Shown: positions 1-7,610 of the stretch, in pieces
Position numbering within the stretch: position 1 is the stretch's first letter
Layout: every line of letters starts with the position of its first letter
The notes under the pieces: generated by a model
What the model was told of the DNA's origin: nothing
The model's database searches: none
What the model saw: only the letters and a program-made list of their open reading frames with translations
Assembly (NCBI GenBank): GCA_903890265.1
Contig: CAITAM010000262.1
Coordinates: 1-11,346, forward strand
Length of the DNA: 11,346 nucleotides
Reading direction: 5' to 3'
DNA from: an uncultured Pseudomonadota bacterium
GTDB lineage: Bacteria; Pseudomonadota; Gammaproteobacteria; Steroidobacterales; Steroidobacteraceae
Translations under genes and position numbers: made by a program

Positions 1-324
1 CGTGTACAGGTTGTACTGCAGGGTCTGGGTGCCGTTGGTCATCAGCCGCTGGGTGATCGAGCCACCCGTCGTGCTGCCACCGTTTACCGTCATCGTGTAC
101 GGGCTGCCGTTGGTGCAGGCAACGTTGATCGACGAGGTGTTGCTGATGGCGCCGGAACCCGGCGTGTAGTTGCCGAAGGCGAGCGGGGTGGCGCTCACCG
201 TGCAGGTCTTCAGCACCGTCGCCGAGACCAGGAAGGTCGCGGTGGCGGGGTTGGCCGCCGAGGCGGCCCCGGCGGACAGCAGGCCCGTCGTCAGCGCAAT
301 AGCGAGCAGCTTGCTCTTAGTCAT
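1..324 (-). CDS. Secreted spore coat U (SCPU) domain protein, 3' end outside window
   Basis: The minus strand is open from an ATG at 324-322 to the window edge, giving 108 residues with no stop. The N-terminus is a clear Sec signal peptide: basic MTKSK, a hydrophobic stretch to about residue 19, and an Ala-Ser-Ala cleavage site ending at A23. The mature part shows the SCPU/CsuA-B pattern: a Cys followed by a strand (KTCTVSATPL, about 37-46), an FGNY motif (48-51), and then a second Cys in a VACTNGSPY-type stretch (about 67-76) followed by Gly/Thr-rich strands. Proteins of this family are usually about 160-180 residues, so roughly a third is missing. Known members are secreted subunits of archaic chaperone-usher pili or surface coats, and the chaperone and usher genes usually follow, which here would be left of the window. 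The start is fixed by an AAGGAG Shine-Dalgarno sequence (330-335) five bases upstream. The family call is firm, but participation in a pilus is inferred. Confidence 0.88.
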   Translation of the reverse strand, partial: MTKSKLLAIALTTGLLSAGAASAANPATATFLVSATVLKTCTVSATPLAFGNYTPGSGAISNTSSINVACTNGSPYTMTVNGGSTTGGSITQRLMTNGTQTLQYNLYT

Positions 325-353
325 GTTTACTCCTTAAAACATCCGTGCCCGGC

Positions 354-420
354 AAAAATCGGTCGGTGCGGCGCGGGCACTCCGCGCGCGGCGCCGGGCG
401 GGGACCGCGCCGGACTGACC
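354..420 (-). terminator. Terminator-like hairpin plus U5 in the SCPU gene leader
   Basis: Read on the minus strand, positions 420-403 pair with 378-361 (15 of 18 positions complementary, almost all G-C). The 24-nt loop is itself very GC-rich. The stem is followed after two bases by five Ts (complement of the A run at 354-358). This is the shape of an intrinsic terminator. It lies only 29 nt before the SCPU start codon, so it could be an attenuator in that gene's leader or a block to antisense transcription entering from the right. No minus-strand gene ends just upstream to need it. The pairing and T run are seen directly; function is inferred. GC-rich DNA can form such stems by chance. Confidence 0.4.
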
Positions 421-608
421 GTGGTGTCTCAAACTGAGCACCGGGGGCGATCCTTGACTATGTGAAACCGACTCGTTGTGACGGGGCTCTCAGAAAGCGC
501 TGCCATTCCTCAAGGTTTCCATGGATTTGCCGACCTCTTCTCACTTATTCCTGTCGTCTGTGGCGGATTCGCGGCGGATGTTGCGGTTCGGGTCGCCGGG
601 TGAGTGCG

Positions 609-617
609 TGGTAAAGT
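609..617 (+). promoter_or_regulatory. Possible extended -10 for the lipoprotein gene
   Basis: TGGTAAAGT fits the extended -10 pattern TGnTATAAT, with 4 of 6 bases matching in the hexamer. No good -35 lies 17 bp upstream. Transcription would begin near 624, giving a leader of about 30 nt that contains the GGAG Shine-Dalgarno sequence at 641-644. The match is weak and could be chance. Confidence 0.25.
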
Positions 618-654
618 CCAAGCCCGATCGGATCCCACCCGGAGCCTCCCCGTC

Positions 655-2367
655 ATGACATTCCCGCGCCGCCTGACGCTCGCGCTGCTGGTGCTCGTGG
701 GGACCGCGACGGCCGGCTGCAGCGTGAAGACCACGATCAACACGACGAGCAGTTCGGCGGCGAACTACAGCCACGTGTACGTCACGGTGTCCGGCTTTGC
801 CTTCAACAAGTCCGCCACGGCGCGCGCTACCGATCCGGGCTGGGTGACCGTGACGCTGAAGACGCCGGTGACGGTCGATCTCCTCGACCCGGACCGCGCC
901 CTGCCGACGCTCGTCACCGATGCGGTGATTCCGGGCGGCACGTACCTGCAGATGCAGCTGCAGCTGATCGGCAGCTCGGCGGCGCTCGCGACGTCGGCAA
1001 CGGCGCTCGGGCTCGGCTACAACGATGAAGTCACTTATACGGACAGCGCCGGTGCGTCGCACACGGTCACGCTCGAGTTCGGTACCACGTCACCGACTCT
1101 GCTGCTGCCGACGAGTGTCGTATTCGGCAGCGGCAGTGCGGCGGTGACGTCCGGGAGCAGCGAGCCGACGTCGCTCACGCTGACGACGTGGTTTGACATG
1201 ACGCGCTACCTGCACGTGCTGAACTACGGTTCGCAGAGTTCCGCGCTGTATTCGGGCCCCGTGTCGGCGTATGACGTCACGACCGTCGGTGGCATCAAGG
1301 GATCGCTGGATTTGAGTGCGCTCGGCAGCGCCGTGCAGGGCGGACGACAGGGTATCGTCGCCACCGCAGAGCAGCTGAGCGCGGATGGCACGCGTCGGAT
1401 CGACGTCGGTAACGCCACCGTCCAGTCCGACGGCAGCTTCCTGATCTATCCGCTGCCCGTCGCCTCCGGCAGCGGTGGGACGAGCTATGACGTCGTGCTG
1501 CACGGATCGGCCATGGAACCGATGGTGGTGCTGTCGGTTCCCGTCAGCGCCGGCGGCACCGACAAGGCAACGGAACTATCAGGCTCGGCGCTGACGGCCG
1601 TGCCGAGCGCGACCTACAGCGTCAATACCGGTGTCGTCACGACCACGCCTGCCGGCGTCGTCACGACGAGCGGCAGCTCGGCCTTCACCACGCTGCCGGC
1701 GTCGGCGTCGGTGGACTTCTACCAGACGCTGCCGATCTCGTCCGCGCCGTACCTGATGGAAAGCGCGGCGCTGAATCCGCTGACCCGGCAGTTCGATGCC
1801 GACTGGGCGCTGCCGAACAGCAACGTGCTCGTCGGCACCTACAACGGCGGTGGCAGTGTCGCCTTCAGCGAGCGGACACCGATCGAGGGCACGGGCAGTT
1901 ACCTGCTGGCGACGCGGGCGCCGCTGCGCGGTGCCGGCCCGCTCGACACACGGGTGAGCGCACCCGGCCGTGCACAGACCGTGACCGTATACCCGTCGCC
2001 GCCGCTGCCGGCCTCGGGCAGCCTCATTGGTGTGGCGAATGGCGCGCTGCAGGTCCAGCTCAGTCAGGCGACCGCCGGTCACTACAACACCGGCACCCTG
2101 ATCGTGAGCCACGGCGGTGTGGTCATCCAGAACGTCGACCTCACGGCCGCCTTCGCCCAGGCCGGGGCCAGCGGGACACTCGCCGTCTACGTGATCGGCC
2201 TGCCGACCGGCACGGCGGCGCAGCCGTACCTGCCGGCGCAGTACGACGTGGTCGCGCGCGTCTGGAACAGCGCGACTCCGAGTACGTCGCTGACGTTTGC
2301 GTCGCTGACGAACACCCTCGACCTGTCGGCGCAGATCCCGTTCGGCGCGGTCATCACCCTGCCGTAG
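655..2367 (+). CDS. DUF4382-like lipoprotein of unknown function
   Basis: This encodes a 570-residue exported lipoprotein. Residues 1-22 form a lipoprotein signal (FPRR, a hydrophobic core, then Thr-Ala-Gly-Cys with the lipidated Cys at 22). The frame extends upstream to a GTG at 604, but only the ATG at 655 places the signal at the N-terminus, and GGAG at 641-644 precedes it. Residues about 38-210 resemble DUF4382 in order of motifs: HVYVTVSGFAFN, GWVTV, VDLLDP, IPGGTYLQMQLQL, a Leu-Leu-Leu-Pro-Thr-Ser segment, then a Phe-Asp-containing strand. From about 212 a Gly-Ile-Lys-Gly-Ser strand and a DGSFLIYPLP stretch look like a carboxypeptidase-regulatory-type beta-sandwich. The rest, to 570, is low-complexity Ser/Thr/Ala/Gly-rich and beta-like, with no catalytic motif I recognise. 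A surface or periplasmic location is likely. It converges on hutI, 18 bp away, with no evident functional link to histidine use. The domain assignment is by eye and only moderately sure. Confidence 0.75.
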   Translation: MTFPRRLTLALLVLVGTATAGCSVKTTINTTSSSAANYSHVYVTVSGFAFNKSATARATDPGWVTVTLKTPVTVDLLDPDRALPTLVTDAVIPGGTYLQMQLQLIGSSAALATSATALGLGYNDEVTYTDSAGASHTVTLEFGTTSPTLLLPTSVVFGSGSAAVTSGSSEPTSLTLTTWFDMTRYLHVLNYGSQSSALYSGPVSAYDVTTVGGIKGSLDLSALGSAVQGGRQGIVATAEQLSADGTRRIDVGNATVQSDGSFLIYPLPVASGSGGTSYDVVLHGSAMEPMVVLSVPVSAGGTDKATELSGSALTAVPSATYSVNTGVVTTTPAGVVTTSGSSAFTTLPASASVDFYQTLPISSAPYLMESAALNPLTRQFDADWALPNSNVLVGTYNGGGSVAFSERTPIEGTGSYLLATRAPLRGAGPLDTRVSAPGRAQTVTVYPSPPLPASGSLIGVANGALQVQLSQATAGHYNTGTLIVSHGGVVIQNVDLTAAFAQAGASGTLAVYVIGLPTGTAAQPYLPAQYDVVARVWNSATPSTSLTFASLTNTLDLSAQIPFGAVITLP

Positions 2368-2385
2368 CGACCCGGGGCGCGGGCA

Positions 2386-3606
2386 TTAGCTCAGCGCCGG
2401 CTGCCCGCTTCTGACCCGCCCGGCGCAGCGCTGGCCACCGACCCAGTACGCAAGCTCCCGCGGGTGGCCCACGTCCCACAGCGCGAAATCGGCGCGATGC
2501 CCGGGTTCGAGCGTGCCCCGGTCGCTGAGGCCGAGCGCCCGCGCCGCGTGGCGGGTCACACCCACCAGCGCCTCGACGGGCGTGAGGCCGAACAGGGCGC
2601 AGCCGAGCGGCAGCGTCAGCGTCAGCGACGTGAGCGGCGACGTACCCGGGTTGCAGTCCGTCGACAGCGCGAGCGGCACGCCCGCCGCGCGCAGCGCGGC
2701 GATGGGCGGACGCTGCTTCTCGTTCAGGAGCAGGTACGCGCCCGGCAGCAGGACCGCGGTCGTGCCGCTGCGTGCCAAGGCGTCGACGCCTGCCGTCGAG
2801 GTGTACTCGACGTGATCCGCGGACAGGGCGCCGAACTCGGCCGCGAGTGCGGCTGCACCCATGTCGGAGAGCTGGTCGGCGTGGACCTTGACCGCGAGCC
2901 CGTGCTCCCGTGCAACGCTGAGCACCTGGGCGCATTCGGCGACACTGAATGCGATGGTCTCGCAGAACACGTCAACGGCGACCGCGAGTTGTGCCGCGGC
3001 GGCGGCCGGGATCAGTTCGCGGCACACGAGGTCGACGTAGCCCGCGCGATCACGGGCGTACTCCTCGGGCAGCGCGTGCAGGGCGAGCAGCGTCGGCACG
3101 ACGCTGACGTCCAGCAGCTCGCCAAGCGCCCGCGCGGCCTGCAGCTGCTTGAGTTCGGCCTCCACGCTGAGTCCGTATCCGGACTTGATCTCAAGCGTGG
3201 TCACGCCGTCGTTCAGCAGCGCGCGGGCGCGGGGCAGGGCACCGGCGACGAGTGCCTCGACGCTGAGCTTGCGGGTCATGCCGACCGTTGAGCGGATCCC
3301 GCCGCCGGCCTTCGCGATGTCGGCGTAGCTTGCGCCGGACGCACGCATCATCTGGTCCAGGGTCCGGTCGCCACCGAATACGAGGTGGGTGTGACAGTCG
3401 ATCAGTCCGGGCGTGATCCAGCGGCCGCCGGCGTCGTGCACGGTGCGCGCCAGAGCATCGGGCGGGCCGGGCAGTTCACTGCGCGGTCCGACGTAGGCCA
3501 GCCGGCCATCGACGACGCCGAGGGCCGCATCGGTAATGGCGCCGTAGTCGGTGTCCGCCCCGGCAAGCGTTGCCGCGTTGAGGTTGATCCACAGCTGGTC
3601 CCACAC
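2386..3606 (-). CDS. hutI: Imidazolonepropionase
   Basis: HutI hydrolyses 4-imidazolone-5-propionate to N-formimino-glutamate, the third step of histidine breakdown, in the cytoplasm. The protein is 406 residues, the usual family length, and belongs to the metal-dependent amidohydrolase superfamily. The metal-site residues are visible in order: Cys-His-Thr-His (H72, H74), KVHADQLSDMG (H242), SADHVEYTS (H265) and STDCNPGTSP (D317). The family motifs GGGIRSTV (about 101-108), KSGYG (141-145) and LHALPEEY (H177) are all intact. The start is a GTG at 3606-3604, with AGGAG (complement of 3616-3620) nine bases upstream; no better start lies upstream. It is read away from hutF, so it is transcribed separately from the other hut genes, from a promoter in the shared 85-bp gap. 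Its end meets the lipoprotein gene tail-to-tail with no visible terminator. Confidence 0.97.
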   Translation of the reverse strand: MWDQLWINLNAATLAGADTDYGAITDAALGVVDGRLAYVGPRSELPGPPDALARTVHDAGGRWITPGLIDCHTHLVFGGDRTLDQMMRASGASYADIAKAGGGIRSTVGMTRKLSVEALVAGALPRARALLNDGVTTLEIKSGYGLSVEAELKQLQAARALGELLDVSVVPTLLALHALPEEYARDRAGYVDLVCRELIPAAAAAQLAVAVDVFCETIAFSVAECAQVLSVAREHGLAVKVHADQLSDMGAAALAAEFGALSADHVEYTSTAGVDALARSGTTAVLLPGAYLLLNEKQRPPIAALRAAGVPLALSTDCNPGTSPLTSLTLTLPLGCALFGLTPVEALVGVTRHAARALGLSDRGTLEPGHRADFALWDVGHPRELAYWVGGQRCAGRVRSGQPALS

Positions 3607-3621
3607 GGCGGTGTGCTCCTG

Positions 3622-3649
3622 TTCAAGCGCAGAACGGTTTGCTTATATA
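3622..3649 (+). promoter_or_regulatory. Candidate hutF promoter, overlapping the hutI promoter
   Basis: TTCAAG at 3622-3627 (3 of 6 to a -35) and TATATA at 3644-3649 (-10) are separated by 16 bp. They would give transcription from about 3656, some 26 nt before the AAAGGAG of hutF. The same AT-rich block serves the hutI -10 on the other strand, so the two promoters would be mutually exclusive. The block sits in an imperfect dyad (TGCT...AGCA, 3640-3652). The -35 is weak, so this is tentative. Confidence 0.35.
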
Positions 3650-3652
3650 GCA
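3643..3652 (-). promoter_or_regulatory. Extended -10 promoter element for hutI
   Basis: On the minus strand this reads TGCTATATAA, which carries an extended -10 (TG, one base, then TATATA; 5 of 6 to consensus). Transcription would start near 3637, leaving a leader of about 30 nt with AGGAG nine bases before the hutI GTG. No strong -35 lies 17 bp upstream, as is common with extended -10 promoters. A TTGACA further upstream (about 3677-3682, minus strand) is 28 bp away, too far to pair with it. Confidence 0.5.
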
Positions 3653-3681
3653 GGCGGCCGCGGTCAGCGCTGAGTTTTGTC

Positions 3682-3688
3682 AAAGGAG
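3682..3688 (+). promoter_or_regulatory. hutF Shine-Dalgarno sequence (affects start choice)
   Basis: AAAGGAG is the strongest ribosome-binding sequence in the hut cluster. It lies three bases before the ATG at 3692, which is closer than ideal, and nine bases before the in-frame GTG at 3698, which is ideal. It rules out the TTG at 3677, which lies upstream of it. Confidence 0.7.
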
Positions 3689-3691
3689 TGG

Positions 3692-5071
3692 ATGCGCGTG
3701 CGATTGATCTTTGAGAAGGCGCTGGTCGATGCGGCAGTGCAGAGCCACGTCGCGGTCGAGGTGGGCGACGACGGGGCCATCGTGTCGGTCGGTCGGGCAA
3801 CGCCGGAGGATGCGCGCCACGTCATACCGGGTCTTGCCGTTGCCGGCATGCCGAACCTGCACAGCCACGCCTTCCAGCGCGCGATGGCCGGTACCGCGGA
3901 GACCGCCGGCAGCGGCGCCGATTCGTTCTGGACCTGGCGTGATGCCATGTACCGCTTCGTCGACCGCCTGACGCCGGACGACATTGCCGCGATCGGCGCC
4001 TACGTGTACCTCGAGATGCTGCGCGCCGGCTACACCTCGGTTGCGGAGTTCCATTACGTACACCATCAGCCCGATGGCAGCGCGTACGCGACGCCGGAAG
4101 CCCTGTCACTGGCCGTGCGCCAGGCGGCTGCGGAGGCCGGGATTCGCCAGCTGCTGCTGCCGGCGCTCTACCAGACCGGGGGCTTCGGCGGACAGCCGGT
4201 GAAATTTGCACAGCGCCGCTTCATCCATGCCACCGACCGGTTTCTTAACCTGTACGCGCGTCTCTGCGAGCGCGAGTCCGCGGGCCTGTCGACCGGCATT
4301 GCGCTGCACTCGCTGCGGGCCGTGCCGGTGGAGGTCCTCGGCGAGGTGGTCGGTGCCGTCACCGGCATCGACCCGCACGGCCCGATTCACGTCCACGTCG
4401 CCGAGCAGCGGCAGGAAGTCCTTGATTGCCTCGATGCGACCGGGCGGCGTCCGGTGCAGCTGCTGCTCGAGACCGGGCTGGTCGATGACCGCTGGTGCCT
4501 GGTCCACGCGACCCACATCGACTCGGCCGAGCTGCACGGCATCAGCCGCGCGGGGGCGGTGGTGGGCCTTTGCCCGACCACCGAGGGAAATCTGGGTGAT
4601 GGTCGTTTTCCACTCGACGAGCTGCATGCCGCCGGCGGGCGCTTTGGCATCGGCTCGGACAGTCACGTATCGATCGACCCGCGCGAGGAACTGCGACTGG
4701 CCGAGTACAACCTGCGCCTCTGGCGCGAGCGACGGGTCGTCGTCCGGGATGCGGCGACGGTGCACTCGGGGACACTGCTGTACCGGGCGGCGGTGGCCGG
4801 CGGGGCCCGGGCGCTCGGCCGGCCGCTCGGCGGGCTCGCGCCGGGCGCGGACGCCGACATCGTGGTGCTGGACACGGCACTGCCGTCGTTTGCCGGCGTG
4901 CGCGACGAGGCACTCGTCGACCACTACGTCTTCGCGCCGCGGCCGGGCGTCGTCCGCGACGTCATGGTGGGCGGCCAATGGCAGGTCCTCGGCGGCCGCC
5001 ACCGGGCGGAGAGTGCCGTCGAGCGGGCTTACGTGGCGGCCCTCGCCCGCCTCAGCGCCGCGGGGGCTTGA
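3692..5071 (+). CDS. hutF: Formimidoylglutamate deiminase
   Basis: HutF converts N-formimino-L-glutamate to N-formyl-L-glutamate and ammonia. It is the step that defines the five-step histidine route and supplies the substrate of HutG. The 459-residue length fits the family (about 450-460). It is an amidohydrolase-superfamily enzyme with a Zn site: GMPNLHSHAFQRAMAG (H57, H59), IHVHVAEQ (H235, E238), VHATHID (H272) and GSDSHVSID (D323). The ALHSLRAVP segment that carries a conserved His is also present. H59-D323 spacing and motif order match HutF rather than guanine deaminase or chlorohydrolase relatives. I use the ATG at 3692; the GTG at 3698 is about equally likely because its spacing from AAAGGAG is better. 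It is divergent from hutI, and 61 bp containing a HutC-type palindrome separate it from hutC. Confidence 0.96.
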   Translation: MRVRLIFEKALVDAAVQSHVAVEVGDDGAIVSVGRATPEDARHVIPGLAVAGMPNLHSHAFQRAMAGTAETAGSGADSFWTWRDAMYRFVDRLTPDDIAAIGAYVYLEMLRAGYTSVAEFHYVHHQPDGSAYATPEALSLAVRQAAAEAGIRQLLLPALYQTGGFGGQPVKFAQRRFIHATDRFLNLYARLCERESAGLSTGIALHSLRAVPVEVLGEVVGAVTGIDPHGPIHVHVAEQRQEVLDCLDATGRRPVQLLLETGLVDDRWCLVHATHIDSAELHGISRAGAVVGLCPTTEGNLGDGRFPLDELHAAGGRFGIGSDSHVSIDPREELRLAEYNLRLWRERRVVVRDAATVHSGTLLYRAAVAGGARALGRPLGGLAPGADADIVVLDTALPSFAGVRDEALVDHYVFAPRPGVVRDVMVGGQWQVLGGRHRAESAVERAYVAALARLSAAGA

Positions 5072-5097
5072 CGACCGGCGACCGCAGGTTGATCATA

Positions 5098-5111
5098 CCT
5101 GTCTATACAGG
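5098..5111. promoter_or_regulatory. Predicted HutC operator
   Basis: CCTGTCTATACAGG is a near-perfect palindrome (12 of 14 positions symmetric). Its core GTCTATAC fits the GTnTAnAC pattern typical of HutC-subfamily GntR regulators. TGTCTATACA differs by one base from the TGTA-N2-TACA motif reported for Pseudomonas HutC. It lies 21 bp before the hutC start codon and probably overlaps the hutC promoter, so it would give autoregulation and urocanate-responsive control of hutCUHGD. Symmetry and position are seen; binding is inferred. Confidence 0.75.
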
Positions 5112-5132
5112 CTGTTCGAGCGCCCGCCGTCG

Positions 5133-5846
5133 ATGAACGCCGCCCCGCAACCGCTCTACGAGCAGGTCAAGGCCTACGTCCTCAGCCGGATCCGGTCCGG
5201 TGAGTGGGCGCCCGGTGCCCGGGTGCCCTCGGAGCACGAGCTCACCCGCGAGCTGCAGGTGTCGCGGATGACGGCCAACCGGGCGCTGTCGGAGCTCATG
5301 CGGGTCGGTGTGCTGTCGCGCGTCGCCGGTGTCGGCACCTTCGTGGCGGACTTCAAGGCCGCCGGCCATCCGCTGCAGATCCGCAATATCGCCGAGGAGA
5401 TCGGCTCGCGCGGTCACGTGCACCGTTCGGAGGTGGTCGTGCTCGAGCGGATCGAGGCCACGGCCGGCCCGCGCGAGCGCCTTGCGCTGCGCCGGGAGGA
5501 CCGCCACGTGTTCCATTCGGTGCTCGTCCATTACGAGGCGGACAAGCCGCTGCAGGTCGAGGACCGCTACGTCAATCCCCGCATCGCGCCGGATTACCTC
5601 AGCGTGCCCTTTGCGCGCATGACCCCGTACGAGTACCTGATGGAAGTAGCCCCGCTGCAGCGGGTCGAGCACACCGTGCGGGCCGTCGTCCCGGAGCGTG
5701 CGATCGCTGCGCTGCTCGAGCTTGGCCGCGACGAGCCGAGCCTGCTCATCGAGCGCGTCACGTTCAGCCGCGGCGAGCGCGCGTCGTACGCCCTTCTCTA
5801 CCATCCCGGATCGCGCTTTGAGCTTAAAGGCGGCTTCGACGCCTGA
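5133..5846 (+). CDS. hutC: Histidine utilisation repressor, GntR/HutC family
   Basis: HutC represses hut genes and is released by urocanate in studied proteobacteria. The protein is 237 residues, as is usual. Residues about 7-70 are a GntR winged helix-turn-helix: PLYEQVKAYVLSRI, the GEWAPGARVPSE turn, LQVSRMTANRAL as recognition helix, and the wing GVLSRVAGVGTFV. Residues about 85-230 are a UTRA ligand domain with the HutC-typical segments QVEDRYVNP, APDYL, TPYEYLME and the late strand SYALLYHPGSRFELKG. The ATG at 5133 is the only start that fits the family N-terminus. It lacks a good Shine-Dalgarno sequence (only GAG at 5117-5119), so low expression or translation from a short leader is possible. 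It is followed 49 bp later by hutU and preceded by a matching palindrome at 5098-5111. Confidence 0.96.
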   Translation: MNAAPQPLYEQVKAYVLSRIRSGEWAPGARVPSEHELTRELQVSRMTANRALSELMRVGVLSRVAGVGTFVADFKAAGHPLQIRNIAEEIGSRGHVHRSEVVVLERIEATAGPRERLALRREDRHVFHSVLVHYEADKPLQVEDRYVNPRIAPDYLSVPFARMTPYEYLMEVAPLQRVEHTVRAVVPERAIAALLELGRDEPSLLIERVTFSRGERASYALLYHPGSRFELKGGFDA

Positions 5847-5895
5847 CGACCGACCGGACCCGTCCGACCCATGTCTTAACGAACCCGAGGCAGCC

Positions 5896-7572
<1,677 letters not shown>

Positions 7573-7597
7573 AGGCGGGCAAGGGCCGGAGCCGGCC

Positions 7598-7602
7598 TAA
7601 GG
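7598..7602 (+). promoter_or_regulatory. hutH Shine-Dalgarno sequence (decides start)
   Basis: TAAGG lies eight bases before the GTG at 7611. The alternative GTG at 7569, which overlaps the hutU stop as GTGA, has no purine-rich sequence before it. Confidence 0.5.
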
Positions 7603-7610
7603 TTCGCCAG

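Larger units (their letters stand above)
325..654. other. Divergent intergenic region between the SCPU gene and the lipoprotein gene
   Basis: This 330-bp stretch separates two divergently read genes and should carry both promoters. The SCPU side holds a Shine-Dalgarno sequence (330-335) and a GC-rich inverted repeat with an adjacent T run (354-420, minus-strand reading). The lipoprotein side holds a possible extended -10 (609-617). A short dyad CTCA-AAC-TGAG lies at 428-438. I see no convincing -35/-10 pair for the SCPU gene, no RNA gene, and no credible small ORF. Confidence 0.6.

Noticed and set aside
454..482. TTGACT with a 17-bp spacer to TGTGAC, as a plus-strand promoter
   Set aside because: The -35 is good, but TGTGAC is a poor -10, and the start would lie about 165 bp before the lipoprotein gene with nothing between. 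It is not listed as a feature.
500..525. TGGCAG...TTCTG on the minus strand as a sigma-54 promoter for the SCPU gene
   Set aside because: The GG and GC dinucleotides required ten bases apart are not present, so the consensus is not met.
604..654. GTG-initiated 17-residue extension of the lipoprotein
   Set aside because: It would bury the lipoprotein signal behind a charged leader. The ATG at 655 places the signal correctly and has its own GGAG.
4206..5846. A 546-residue plus-strand frame that reads through hutF out of frame into hutC
   Set aside because: Only the part from 5133 matches a protein family (HutC). The upstream part is Arg/Ser-rich shadow sequence over hutF, so it is not a fusion protein.
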